From positions 124,001-188,000 of the forward strand of contig JALIHJ010000021.1 in the NCBI GenBank assembly GCA_022984795.1: 64,000 nucleotides of DNA, in the 5' to 3' direction. Below the pieces are notes generated by a model that saw only the letters and a list, made by a program, of their open reading frames with translations, ran no database searches and had not been told where the DNA came from. The stretch comes from Fabrea salina (taxonomy: Eukaryota; Ciliophora; Heterotrichea; Heterotrichida; Fabreidae). Positions 9,301 through 17,769 of this stretch are shown one piece after another (within the stretch, counting starts at the first letter, position 1; each line of letters opens with the position of its first letter). Both the position numbers and the translations under genes were made by a program.

Positions 9301-10795
9301 GGCTAAACAGCTTAGATTGCCAAGAGACTCCAATTCGTTAATTGAACTTTATACGAAGCAAAAGAACCTTTCTAGAATGACTGATCCTTTCTTGAACTAC
9401 TACAGAAAACACTTTGCAGTGCAAAATGCCAAAGACTCCCTTTTCAAAAGACTCATCAAATCCAAAGAAGCTATTTCAGAGCACCCTAGCCTGTCCCAAA
9501 TTGAGAAGCACGGCTTGAAAAACAGACTTACTGAAAAGTACATGAAAACTGCCCAAGAAATCGACAAAAACAACCCCAACAGAGAACTTTTGTTCAGGGA
9601 CTTTAGAAGTCACACCTATGAACTCGAGTTTGACCCTGAAACTCTACAAGTAAAACCCTACAAAATCACAAAAGACCCAGAGTACCTTTCCTTTGACTCA
9701 GACCAGAATTACTTGGAGTTCAAAATGAGAAAAGCAGAAACTAGCCTTTTAAAAGCCCGCATTATCTACAAACTTGCTTTAGAAAAAGAACTCACACAGA
9801 ACGAAAAGAACTACCTGCAAAAGTGGAAAACAGCTCTTGACTCTTCTTCTATCAGAGACGCTGGAAAAGTGCTAGTTCAAAAAAATGTGACTTCTATGAC
9901 TTTTGAGTCCCTTGACACTGCAGACATGGACTTCTTAAATTCTCTCCCAAAAGTTGAACTGCCTTCTGAAACTAAAGAGTTTTGCTTAAACGAACTCTTC
10001 TTTGAGTTAAGTCACTTTATAGACGAAGAAACCATCAAGGAAATAGAAAGTGCTTACATAGAAAAAAGAATCCTCAGTGATTGGGGCATTCAAAGTGAAG
10101 ATGTGAGCTTAGTAGAGGGCACTAGAAACAAGTCTAAACTCATCCAAAACTTAGAAGAAGAAGAAAAACTCTGGAGAGAACAAGGAAGGTTTGACTCAGA
10201 GGACACAAACAGATTCAAAAGCATCTGGGGAGTTATGAGAGGAAAGTCTTACAAAGACAGAATCTACTGGAACCTAGACACTAAAAGCTTTGATGAGTTC
10301 TTAGAAGACACTAATGACTACGACTCCAGACTGAAGTTCATTAAACACTGGTACCAGCGCAAGCAAGAAGAAATTCGTGAAAGAGCCAAAATTCCTAGAG
10401 GTAAGTTTGCTAAGTCCGACAGAGAACTGCGCAGTAAGTGGCTAGAAGCCAAAACAATCCAAGCAAAGTCAAAGTTAGAAACCCACTTAGACATGCCTTG
10501 GGAAGAAATCACTCCAAAAACACTTAGTTTCTTGCTGAAAGAACTCAAAGTAAAACTAGGGAACAACAAATTTGGGGAAAAAGACAAAGAACTTATGAAC
10601 TGCTTGCTTTTGCACCCCAACTTGACAGAACTTGATTCAATAGAAATTGACACCCTTAAGACTTACTACAAATTCCAAGAAGACGAAATAGACAACTATG
10701 TCTTTGCCGACCCTGTCAAAGTGAGGGGTGACAAAATCACAGAAATTAAGTCTCAGAACAAAAAGATTTCTTCTCTTTCCAACATTTTAAGTTAA
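6380..10795 (+). CDS. Large putative mitochondrial protein, 1471 aa, unknown family
   Basis: A single uninterrupted 1471-aa frame. The N-terminus MFRAVRRFSNLSYTSKLYETL is basic, Ser-containing and free of acidic residues for ~18 residues, as in mitochondrial presequences. No transmembrane segment is obvious. The protein is rich in charged helices; residues ~430-560 contain repeating helix pairs (LAVVGLGLEGLGKASVINK, GLVSGLYGVGLMGYNQK, SLLKALWGQCVFGV) reminiscent of octotricopeptide- or FASTK-like arrays. Later parts carry tryptophan- and tyrosine-rich basic segments. Ciliate mitoribosomes and respiratory complexes contain many large lineage-specific subunits, so this is a plausible place for it, but I cannot assign a family. 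An out-of-frame ATG lies 10 nt upstream (6370). The 3' end is 5 nt from the convergent CDPK gene. Confidence 0.8.
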   Translation: MFRAVRRFSNLSYTSKLYETLVKEEAEFLQLEKFLNFVNQMSKLEQVQHEEESRVLVRDHQFKLAALTGKEPLRDILSTFINNRKDFNGEDLAACLEWLEKAARARGDHFYTDFTKQQLFSSWQFEVIVNDLESAVKGYEQMAPLHIARCIEALSKVGYKNAELYKNLTEILSNPPEPKSSSDHKYHVYSGFVNNEEFQNHIKTLLAWKNPQEISGNTQIEKELKQLVETSHSNKLVQKSLASGITNLNKAYWDLVKRQQQEEVLDTPEIIESIAELQEALVRARILNPNDLESSENFTDFSKLMQRSEATFNRLVNSSYPYFKSPIIDAIYEATKPYHKLEIPDYSKIEIPSSKTIEGEISARVIYGLAECMNIPVPEVNGKDYPNPAWPRRTKKHHSKLGEDNYLKLALPFTNTWKQNKELVMEHNHKLEKVVEHCELAVVGLGLEGLGKASVINKNIVDKLPSLFEQGKKHDIEGLVSGLYGVGLMGYNQKVADLFLQEIVNHPELETLSVSSLLKALWGQCVFGVTNESNAKVLIDRLDNFKIEYCSEEEVELLKDIGLALETQFKDKPEYQSSALKEGVSYARSRSLCTEKLYDPVKDLMKTLTRNFIGFGLTKEETEDFFEQISKTTEVFDDWDDLLGFKGKPLAVYILGDEGVCENQVVGKYKLKARNLESLGFKALFVPYNDFVELDSSEPNIKLKENLPFESLVKSQLGSIPQYLEKIDNFTNQWLQSFLKNKKGFSVQHRELAQALLGAYKFQVESRIKISEPEYNSALQKIKIELFKALQVFNELSEQQKTKIENIVKESSEFSSFEELLKSTNKGIPVTQTETPSWGGMRQAMEHKNHTFTIDQELINHEFLWVEDYFNYKDWEKRVVKELPLAVDCYMNADPFHNNFFTMGRRQQYGILPDPSKASSLGNKLSGETKLMCSLLNIKYNLKRQFSDQEVLDKVLGMQTLDQLYEEHTSEKQPAKQLRLPRDSNSLIELYTKQKNLSRMTDPFLNYYRKHFAVQNAKDSLFKRLIKSKEAISEHPSLSQIEKHGLKNRLTEKYMKTAQEIDKNNPNRELLFRDFRSHTYELEFDPETLQVKPYKITKDPEYLSFDSDQNYLEFKMRKAETSLLKARIIYKLALEKELTQNEKNYLQKWKTALDSSSIRDAGKVLVQKNVTSMTFESLDTADMDFLNSLPKVELPSETKEFCLNELFFELSHFIDEETIKEIESAYIEKRILSDWGIQSEDVSLVEGTRNKSKLIQNLEEEEKLWREQGRFDSEDTNRFKSIWGVMRGKSYKDRIYWNLDTKSFDEFLEDTNDYDSRLKFIKHWYQRKQEEIRERAKIPRGKFAKSDRELRSKWLEAKTIQAKSKLETHLDMPWEEITPKTLSFLLKELKVKLGNNKFGEKDKELMNCLLLHPNLTELDSIEIDTLKTYYKFQEDEIDNYVFADPVKVRGDKITEIKSQNKKISSLSNILS

Positions 10796-10800
10796 GTGGA

Positions 10801-12255
10801 TCAACTGTTAACTCTTTGCAGCATCATACTAGAAAATTCTTCTAAGTCAATTTCTCCGTCGCCCTTAGAATCAGCTTCTTTTAGGATTTCTAAAAGTTTG
10901 GTGTTGTTTAATTGTTCGTTACCTATTGTTTCCTCGAGCTCTTGAAGGGAGATTTTTCCGTCCTTGTTTTTGTCGAATTTTTCAAAGGCTCTTTTTAGTT
11001 TGTCTTTAGACAAGACTTTTTCCCAGTTCACAGCTGCTGTGAGAAACTCAGAGTAACTAATGAAGCCATTCCCGTCTGTGTCGCACTGCTCAATAACTTC
11101 ATTTACATTGATTTTTAGGTGCTCGGCTTGGGACAAGCCTTTTTCAATTTCTTCACGACTGAGCTTGCCATCACCGTTTTCGTCCAAAGCCCTAAACACC
11201 TGCTCAACTTGGTGAGTTTCTTCCTTGGTGAGCAAGTTGGACACTATATAGGACATAGTTGCCCTCTGAAGTTCGTTTTGCACATTGAAAGCTGCTAGGT
11301 TTTTCAAGTACTCTCCTTCAAAAACTGTGTCAGGGCAAACGTTTCTTCCGTGAGTTTGCAACCAAGGGTCATTGAAAACTTCTTGGATACTAGGTCTTTT
11401 TTTAGGGTTTTTCTTAAGCATTTTACCTAGTAGGTTCCTAGCTTCTTTTGAAACAAACTTCCAGATTTCCCCTGAAAAGTTTAAATCTGAATCCAAAATG
11501 CACTCCCTGATGTCTGAGTCTGAACGCCCATTAAAAGGCGGAATTCCGCTTAAAAGAATGTACAAAATAACTCCACAACTCCACACGTCGCACTTTTCGT
11601 TGTAGTTGCCTTGCAAAAGTTCAGGTGCCATGTAGTAACTAGTCCCTATGATCTCCTTCATCTTTTCGTTAGGTCTAAAGTGCACTGAAGTACCGAAGTC
11701 AATTACCTTGACGCGCGAATTCGGGTCGGAAGACTCAAGTAAAATATTTTCAGGCTTAATGTCCCTATGTACAATTCCCCTTTCGTGGCAGTGCATTACT
11801 GCCGAAACTATGTCTAGCATGTACATTGCTGCTCTGTTTTCTGAAAAGAACCCCTTTTCCATGATCTTGTCAAAAAGGTCTCCTCCACAACAAAGTTCTT
11901 GAATAATGTGTAACTTGTTGTTTTCTCTGAACACGTCGTAAATCTTAGTGATGTTAGGGTGGTCTAGAGATTTCAGTATCTCAACTTCATTCAGAAGTTT
12001 TTCTGTTTCTTGTTGTCCAATTTTTTTAAGATTCACTGTTTTGCAGGCCCTTTCAGCACCTGTTTCTTTTCTGGAGACTCTAGTAACTCTGCCAAACCCT
12101 CCTTCGCCTATAACTTCTTCTACAGAGTAAAGGTCTTGTAGGCTCTGAATTTCTTGGACTCTTACAAAGTCAGAGGGACTGATTATTGGCTTAGGGAGTT
12201 GTGTGGAGTTGTTTTTAGGAGGTTCTAAAAAGTAATTGCGACAGCAATTTCCCAT
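10801..12255 (-). CDS. Calcium-dependent protein kinase (CDPK)
   Basis: A 484-aa classical CDPK. MGNCC at the N-terminus is a typical myristoylation (Gly2) plus palmitoylation (Cys4, Cys5) signal for membrane attachment. The kinase domain (~43-305) has the Gly loop GEGGFGRV, Lys72, HRDIKPEN at 163-170, DFG at 186-188 and APE at 210-212, so it should be active. A junction/autoinhibitory helix follows. Four EF-hands lie at ~358 (DENGDGKLSREE), 392 (DTDGNGFISYSE), 428 (DKNKDGKISLQE) and 462 (DSKGDGEIDLEE), all with intact acidic ligands. CDPKs occur in ciliates, apicomplexans and plants and transduce Ca2+ signals into phosphorylation. The stop is TGA, one of only two TGA stops in the window. It lies 13 nt upstream of nothing but the end of the ENGase gene. 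Confidence 0.97.
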   Translation of the reverse strand: MGNCCRNYFLEPPKNNSTQLPKPIISPSDFVRVQEIQSLQDLYSVEEVIGEGGFGRVTRVSRKETGAERACKTVNLKKIGQQETEKLLNEVEILKSLDHPNITKIYDVFRENNKLHIIQELCCGGDLFDKIMEKGFFSENRAAMYMLDIVSAVMHCHERGIVHRDIKPENILLESSDPNSRVKVIDFGTSVHFRPNEKMKEIIGTSYYMAPELLQGNYNEKCDVWSCGVILYILLSGIPPFNGRSDSDIRECILDSDLNFSGEIWKFVSKEARNLLGKMLKKNPKKRPSIQEVFNDPWLQTHGRNVCPDTVFEGEYLKNLAAFNVQNELQRATMSYIVSNLLTKEETHQVEQVFRALDENGDGKLSREEIEKGLSQAEHLKINVNEVIEQCDTDGNGFISYSEFLTAAVNWEKVLSKDKLKRAFEKFDKNKDGKISLQELEETIGNEQLNNTKLLEILKEADSKGDGEIDLEEFSSMMLQRVNS

Positions 12256-12268
12256 TTATCAGTAGTTA

Positions 12269-14875
12269 TTAAAAGGGGTACAGTTTAAGTGCTTCTTGTT
12301 TTGTAAACTCAATTGTAGTCGAGCCAACATAGTGGCCGTCCAGGGATTCTGCTTTTACTTCTATTGCATTCTGGTCTTTAATTTCTATGCGCTTAGCAAT
12401 GACATAAGGAGTGTAAGCCCTGCCCAGCCAAGTTTCTCCTTCATACAAGTCTAAGTGCCTAACCAACTCTCTGTTTCCTTCAAGAACTAACTCAGCTTCA
12501 ATGTTCACAATGTAAGCATCTTTGTCCAAGGAGTCCATGTGCCAAAATATTTGGTAGCTTTCCAAACTTATCCTAATTTGGGGCAAATCCAGGGGAACTA
12601 TATGCAAACCCCCTAAGAATGCTGACCCAGAACACTCAACATCCACTCTAGAAAGGTGGCTGTTTAGTCTGTACTCACAGATGCTCCAGCCTTCTTCCTG
12701 GTCTGAATTAGTGCTTAACAACTCCAACTCAGTGTCTCCGTTCCTAAGGACTAGCTTAGGTTGTCCCTTAGACACAAATACTACTTTTTTCCCAGAAAGG
12801 TCAATATCGCAGTTATACAGATGAGTAACTCCTTTTTTCAGCATAAGAGAACTTGTACCATGGAACACTTCCTCCTGAGAAAAGGAGTTGCTGGCTATTG
12901 CTTTGAAGTCAGGCAGCACATCCCCGTCTCTGTTACAGTTCCAGTGAGTGTTTTTTATAACTTTTCCTCTTCTGAACAGTTTAGGTCCTTGGCACTCATT
13001 AAACCAAGTGGATATTTGTTGCACAGTTTTTACTTCAAAGCAGTCCAGTAAGGTTTTTCCTTTTTTCTTGACTAAAACATTAGTGTTTTTAAACCTAACT
13101 CCAAAGAACCCTGCCCAAAACTCAACATCTTTTCCACTTTCAGTCCACCTGATTCTTTTTCTTCCGTGCAAAGGCACTTCTAGTTGAATTGTGTCCCAAA
13201 CTTCTGAGGACTTTAGAGTTCCTGTAGAACTTTCTCCAACTTCTCCATTTTCGCCCAAAACTTCCAGTTTAATGCAAAACTCGTCTTGGTAGTTGGGCTG
13301 GGTTCCCTTTACACTTACTTGGCCTACTACTACTTCTCCGTTAATCACTCCTAAGGTTTCTAAGTTGACTTCACACACTCTTCTAGTCCACATGTGACCT
13401 GTTACAAATTCAAAGTCATCTGTTACCTCCCAGAACTGTCCAGGCCTTTGCACATTTACCCAATGTCTTCCATTAAACACTTGAGTAGTCCACCCTTCCA
13501 TAGCATTTGTGGCGTTTTTTAAAGGGCGGTTCGGAACTCTAGCTCCAAAGGAGTCAATTACTACTTCACCCACATCAGTCCACACGAGCTTTTCAAGTTC
13601 GTGGAAGTTAGCTTTTTTTGAATTAGAATTTTCCCATGTCCAAGCTGGGGCAAAAATAGCTACGGAAGTAGTAGGGCAATCCTCAGCCCCTATGCGGGTG
13701 TTAAAGCGTCCTCCTCCCCAAGTTCCTCTTCCGTGCATGTCTGTTCCTGTGTAAACTTTCCATTTTCTTTCATCAGCTAATTCCGAAGACACAAAAGGCA
13801 TTCCTTCTTTCCAGTGATAGTCTGTAAAGAACCCATCGCAGGCATTGAAGAACTCCATGTTTTCGTAGTTAAGTTGGCTCTGCCACTTAATTTTTCCGTC
13901 GTGAGTTACTGAGTCGTACCAAACTATACATGCTCTGTCACCCATTACACTGTGAGCCAAAGCTGTCAGCATTTGCACCCAGTTAATCAGACCTTGAGGG
14001 TCATCAGTTTCTGATTCAAAGTTAAGAAGCCACCCGTCAAAGTTGTAAAAAACCATAATCTCCACTAACTTTTCAGCGTAGTACTCAGGGTTTTCTAGCA
14101 GCTTTGCATTTTCAAGTTTGCCCTCTTCCCACTCAGTGATAAACGTGCCCAAACACCGCGATCCATTGCGGTGGGCCCATTCAGTCCAGCCAGCAGGTGG
14201 AATAGTTACTCTTGAGTGCGAAAAGTACACAAATACATTGGTTCTTCCCCACTGGTAGAACTTGTAGGTGCACTCTAGGTTATTGTGCTTTTTATCTATT
14301 TTGTAGTTCTGTCCACAGTCGTGACAAACCAGTAGTTCTCTTTTAGTGGGGTACTCCACAAAGGGAACTTGGCAAATGTTAACTTTATCGCAGGGTTCCC
14401 AGAGTTCAACCTCTTGCAAAGAGCGCAGTGGCCTTGCGAAGTAAGCTTCGTAAAAAGAAGTGTCGGGACTTTCTTCTTTGTTTGTCTCGAAACTGGGAAC
14501 TGAAATGAGTCCATTGAAGTCCTTTGAGCCTACTTGCAAAAAACAACTCAGTTCAACAGCTAATTCTTCAATGTCTGTTTCTGAGTTTATTTTAAGAGTG
14601 TTTCCACTTAAAATGCTAAGGGAGTTCCAGCGCCTTCTACTGAGGTGTCTAGAAGACTTTAAAACCCTTTGGCCCTGCACCACCACTACACGGTTATTAA
14701 AAGTCATTCCAATGCAAAAGTTTTTGCATTTCACTAAAGAAATTAGTTGTTGGTGGCAGTTTTTGTTGGGAAAAACTCTGATGTGCAAGTTTTGAAGTTC
14801 CTGGAGGGGTTTTGGAAGGTTTAAGGAAACGCTTGAGTTGTGCTTTTTGGGAAACACCAGAATGTTTTCGCTCAT
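12269..14875 (-). CDS. ENGASE: Cytosolic endo-beta-N-acetylglucosaminidase (GH85, ENGase)
   Basis: An 868-aa GH85 enzyme that cleaves the chitobiose core of free or protein-bound N-glycans. The catalytic domain spans ~205-500: TNVFVYFSHSRVTIPP, NGSRCLGTFITEW, and FDGWLLNFE, in which N285 and E287 correspond to the family's catalytic Asn-Glu pair for substrate-assisted cleavage. Further family blocks are VWYDSVTHDGKIKWQ, DGFFTDYHW and APAWTWEN. The region after ~510 forms beta-rich accessory domains, as in animal ENGases. There is no signal peptide, consistent with the cytosolic form that trims free oligosaccharides released during ERAD. The first ~140 residues are not recognisable to me and contain a small conserved Cys pair region (CHDCGQ). 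The stop is TAA. The downstream CDPK gene starts 13 nt after it. Confidence 0.92.
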   Translation of the reverse strand: MSENILVFPKKHNSSVSLNLPKPLQELQNLHIRVFPNKNCHQQLISLVKCKNFCIGMTFNNRVVVVQGQRVLKSSRHLSRRRWNSLSILSGNTLKINSETDIEELAVELSCFLQVGSKDFNGLISVPSFETNKEESPDTSFYEAYFARPLRSLQEVELWEPCDKVNICQVPFVEYPTKRELLVCHDCGQNYKIDKKHNNLECTYKFYQWGRTNVFVYFSHSRVTIPPAGWTEWAHRNGSRCLGTFITEWEEGKLENAKLLENPEYYAEKLVEIMVFYNFDGWLLNFESETDDPQGLINWVQMLTALAHSVMGDRACIVWYDSVTHDGKIKWQSQLNYENMEFFNACDGFFTDYHWKEGMPFVSSELADERKWKVYTGTDMHGRGTWGGGRFNTRIGAEDCPTTSVAIFAPAWTWENSNSKKANFHELEKLVWTDVGEVVIDSFGARVPNRPLKNATNAMEGWTTQVFNGRHWVNVQRPGQFWEVTDDFEFVTGHMWTRRVCEVNLETLGVINGEVVVGQVSVKGTQPNYQDEFCIKLEVLGENGEVGESSTGTLKSSEVWDTIQLEVPLHGRKRIRWTESGKDVEFWAGFFGVRFKNTNVLVKKKGKTLLDCFEVKTVQQISTWFNECQGPKLFRRGKVIKNTHWNCNRDGDVLPDFKAIASNSFSQEEVFHGTSSLMLKKGVTHLYNCDIDLSGKKVVFVSKGQPKLVLRNGDTELELLSTNSDQEEGWSICEYRLNSHLSRVDVECSGSAFLGGLHIVPLDLPQIRISLESYQIFWHMDSLDKDAYIVNIEAELVLEGNRELVRHLDLYEGETWLGRAYTPYVIAKRIEIKDQNAIEVKAESLDGHYVGSTTIEFTKQEALKLYPF

Positions 14876-14889
14876 TTATAAGAACTTAA

Positions 14890-15885
14890 TTATTCCTTTT
14901 TCTTCACAAGGTGATAAGCAACGTAGACAGTGTCTTGTGACTCAAGCTGGTTGTATATGTTGGACCCTTCGACTCCTGAGAACTTCTTTAAAATGGAGTG
15001 AAGGAACCTAGGAGTTCTTTGTTGGATCAGACCCAGTCTTCTGTTAGAGTCTAGTTTCAGAGACATAAGTACGTTTTCTGTGACATCGTTCTTAGTTACC
15101 ATCTCAAGGTTTCCGGACTTAAGGATTTCTTCATAGTCACCTAATTCTGTGGCAGCCATAAAGTCAGTAATCAAAAAGTGACCTCCTGGCTTCAGAACTC
15201 TTTCGACCTCTGCAACAAAAGCTCTTTGGTTCCCGTAGCAGTGCGAACTCTCTACGTTTAAAACTAAGTCCACAACTCCATCGGAAATAGGTAAGTTTTC
15301 AGCATCTCCCCAAACATACTTGAGGTTTTCTACTTTGCTGTAGGTCTCATTGCAGAAGCTCACTTGTTGTTTGGAGTAGTCCACTCCCAAAGCCGACTTG
15401 GGTTTAAGGTACTTAACTACGTAAGCCAATCCACCACCTCGGCCACTTCCAACCTCAACTATGTCCATTCCTTGCAAGTTGGGGAACTTCTTAAACCCAG
15501 TTGCCATATAGTGATAGAGTTGATAAGAGAACCTTTCAGTCTCTTCGTCTGGGTCCAGCACTATTGTGTGGCCTGTTTCAGTGTGAACCGCATATCCGTA
15601 ATTCATGGTTTTCCACTCTCCTTGGGGAAACATCCAGCATAAGAAATTGTAAAACTTCTGCCAAATGTACTTGCGGGGTTTGTCACTTCGGAACATAAGC
15701 CAATCGTAAGCGTCACCTATCATCCTGGTAACCCATTTCCAAAGCCCCAAAGCCTTTAGTAAAATGTATAGGGCCAGCAACCCTCCTATCCAAAGTGGAG
15801 CTGTAAATATTACTACTGGAACCCATATCCAACTAGTAGCTATCAGAGTCACCAGTAGCGAAATCAGCACACAGGTGTAAATCAT
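14890..15885 (-). CDS. Membrane-anchored SAM-dependent methyltransferase
   Basis: A 331-aa class I methyltransferase. Two hydrophobic helices occupy residues ~3-47, then a basic/aromatic linker. SAM motif I is VEVGSGRGGGL (144-153), followed by GVDYSKQQVSFC (motif II acidic D), GDAENLPISDGVVDLVLNVESSHCYG and RVLKPGGHFLITDF. These blocks resemble mycobacterial phthiotriolone-type O-methyltransferases (recalled motif CGHGGGASYL...GDAENLPF...NVEASHCY) and their eukaryotic relatives. The true substrate is unknown; lipid, quinone or polyketide are all possible. The membrane anchor is an addition relative to bacterial relatives. It is divergent from the phosphatase at 15897 with only 11 bp between start codons. 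Confidence 0.8.
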   Translation of the reverse strand: MIYTCVLISLLVTLIATSWIWVPVVIFTAPLWIGGLLALYILLKALGLWKWVTRMIGDAYDWLMFRSDKPRKYIWQKFYNFLCWMFPQGEWKTMNYGYAVHTETGHTIVLDPDEETERFSYQLYHYMATGFKKFPNLQGMDIVEVGSGRGGGLAYVVKYLKPKSALGVDYSKQQVSFCNETYSKVENLKYVWGDAENLPISDGVVDLVLNVESSHCYGNQRAFVAEVERVLKPGGHFLITDFMAATELGDYEEILKSGNLEMVTKNDVTENVLMSLKLDSNRRLGLIQQRTPRFLHSILKKFSGVEGSNIYNQLESQDTVYVAYHLVKKKE

Positions 15886-15896
15886 TATTGTTATAA
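15886..15896. promoter_or_regulatory. 11-bp divergent intergenic region
   Basis: Only TATTGTTATAA separates the start codons of the methyltransferase (minus) and phosphatase (plus). Any bidirectional promoter must extend into one or both coding regions. The plus side carries the common ATAA-ATG start context. Confidence 0.4.
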
Positions 15897-16820
15897 ATGA
15901 ACATAGAAGAGCTGATTGAAAAAGCCTACAAAGGAGAACTTCTGGACGAACTAACCATAAAGTTAATTTGTCTTAGAGTGAAACATCTTTTGGAATCAAG
16001 CGAAAACATAGTGGAAGTGAAAGCCCCTTTAGTTGTGGTAGGCGACATACATGGCCAGTACTACGACTTGCTAGAAATATTTAAGATTGGAGGCTACCCG
16101 CCAGATGTAAATTACCTTTTTTTAGGCGACTACGTAGACAGAGGGCCTTGCTGCATAGAAATAATGACGCTTTTGGTGCTTCTGAAACTCAAGTACCCCC
16201 AAAGAGTCACTCTTTTGAGAGGCAACCACGAAACTCGTTCGATAACTCAAGTTTACGGGTTTTACTCAGAGTGCCAAAGAAAGTACGGAGGTCCTTCAGT
16301 TTGGCAGTACTTCACAGACTTGTTTGACTACCTGCCTTTATGTGCTTTAATAGAAAATTCAATATTTTGTGTGCACGGAGGTTTGTCTCCTTCGCTTTCT
16401 GCTTTAGATGAAATCAGAAAAATCTTAAGGGCAAAAGAAATCCCTCACGAAGGTCCCTTCACAGACCTTATGTGGTCTGATCCTGACGAAAGTACGTCTG
16501 GGTTTTCTATATCCTCTAGAGGCGCAGGTTACGTTTTTGGAAAAGACATTGTAGACAAGTTTTTGCACTTGAACGGAGTTTCCCACATAGCACGTGCTCA
16601 CCAACTCTGTAACGAAGGGTACCAAGTTTTGTTTGACGATAAGTTTTCTACAGTTTGGAGTGCGCCAAATTACTGCTTTAGGTTCCAAAACAAAGCTAGC
16701 GTAATGCTGGTAGACGACAACCTTCACAGAGAATTTGTTGTGTTTGAGGAGTCGCCTGAAAATGTTCGATTCCAAGAAACTAAAACTTTTGACCCACAGC
16801 CAGACAACTTTTTGATTTAA
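15897..16820 (+). CDS. PP2A-group Ser/Thr phosphatase catalytic subunit (PP4/PP6-like)
   Basis: A 307-aa PPP-family phosphatase of the PP2A/PP4/PP6 group by length. Metal and catalytic motifs are intact: GDIHGQ (D50, H52), GDYVDRG (D78), LRGNHETR (N110, H111), and HGGLSPSL, plus SAPNYCFR near the C-terminus. The tail ends DNFLI rather than the canonical YFL, so the terminal Leu used for carboxymethylation in PP2A relatives is followed by one extra residue. The window also encodes a PPP4R1-like regulatory subunit (41480), which makes a PP4 assignment attractive but unproven. It starts 11 bp from the divergent methyltransferase gene. Confidence 0.93.
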   Translation: MNIEELIEKAYKGELLDELTIKLICLRVKHLLESSENIVEVKAPLVVVGDIHGQYYDLLEIFKIGGYPPDVNYLFLGDYVDRGPCCIEIMTLLVLLKLKYPQRVTLLRGNHETRSITQVYGFYSECQRKYGGPSVWQYFTDLFDYLPLCALIENSIFCVHGGLSPSLSALDEIRKILRAKEIPHEGPFTDLMWSDPDESTSGFSISSRGAGYVFGKDIVDKFLHLNGVSHIARAHQLCNEGYQVLFDDKFSTVWSAPNYCFRFQNKASVMLVDDNLHREFVVFEESPENVRFQETKTFDPQPDNFLI

Positions 16821-16851
16821 CTTAATAAGCATTAAACTGTTGTAAAGATAA

Positions 16852-17727
16852 ATGTTTGGGCCTTGTCTGTGGAAGAAGTTAAAAATCCAAGAACTCAAAA
16901 GAAAACAAGCTATGGAAATCCGCAACTCTAAACTGCAAAACAAAATAAATAAGTCAAACAACGAAGCTTTAATCCAAGAAAACAGAAAAAAAGACCAAGA
17001 ACGTGCTTTGAAACTTGAGGAGGAGTATGCTAAAATCGGAGTCAAACGAACAAGTCAACTTGCTTCTAGGCTAGAAAGTGAGTTAGCCACCGTAAGAACC
17101 TCCAGAAACTTGTCTGAGTCTCAAAAGCATACTGCTAGGCCAAATAAAGTCAATTCTCCCGGAATAATCAACCAATTCTCTTTAAAGAAAAAACTAGACT
17201 CCTACGATACCCAAGAAGACAACAACTCTAGGTTCCCCGAGCCACCCACAAACAACAAGCTAGAAACTAAGTCAAGCAGACTCCTTGCAGAGAAAAAAAT
17301 TGACAACTCAAAACACAAAGCAGAGCAAACTTATACTTTTACCAGACAAGAAAGAATACACAGCGAAGCAGACTCACAGGACCTAAACTCTGTTCCTTCA
17401 GGCATCTACGCTTCTAAACCCAGCAGAGAAAGCAACTCCAAAAGTTCTAGTAGGTACTTGACTCCTTCACCAGTGCTCCAAAACGCCAAGAACTTCAGCC
17501 CTAAAATAAAACAAACCAAAAGCATCAGGTACCCTTCCCTCCAAAGGTTCACTAGACAACCCCAAAGAGGAAGAACCGTAGACCGAATGCACAAGTATTA
17601 TCACGAAAGAGTTAAACCTGACTTTCCACCTGTTCTTAGTGAAAACAAAAAGTTTGAAATCCAATTTAAACTTATGAAAAAGGACTTCAAGAGCAGGTGC
17701 TTTACAAGAATTAAACTCCCACTTTAA
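16852..17727 (+). CDS. Hypothetical basic protein with N-terminal coiled coil, 291 aa
   Basis: I do not recognise this protein. Residues ~8-90 form a highly charged helix (KLKIQELKRKQAMEI, KKDQERALKLEEEYAKIG) likely to be a coiled coil. The remainder (~95-260) is low complexity, rich in Ser, Asn, Lys and Pro, and probably disordered, with possible kinase sites. The last ~35 residues are again charged and more ordered (FEIQFKLMKKDFK). Composition resembles ciliate cytoskeleton or basal-body proteins, which is a weak inference. It follows the phosphatase by 31 nt and precedes the first MFS gene by 42 nt. Stop is TAA. Confidence 0.68.
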   Translation: MFGPCLWKKLKIQELKRKQAMEIRNSKLQNKINKSNNEALIQENRKKDQERALKLEEEYAKIGVKRTSQLASRLESELATVRTSRNLSESQKHTARPNKVNSPGIINQFSLKKKLDSYDTQEDNNSRFPEPPTNNKLETKSSRLLAEKKIDNSKHKAEQTYTFTRQERIHSEADSQDLNSVPSGIYASKPSRESNSKSSSRYLTPSPVLQNAKNFSPKIKQTKSIRYPSLQRFTRQPQRGRTVDRMHKYYHERVKPDFPPVLSENKKFEIQFKLMKKDFKSRCFTRIKLPL

Positions 17728-17769
17728 GTTTTTATGTATGAATAATTGAGCTTAATTTTCGAACAATAA

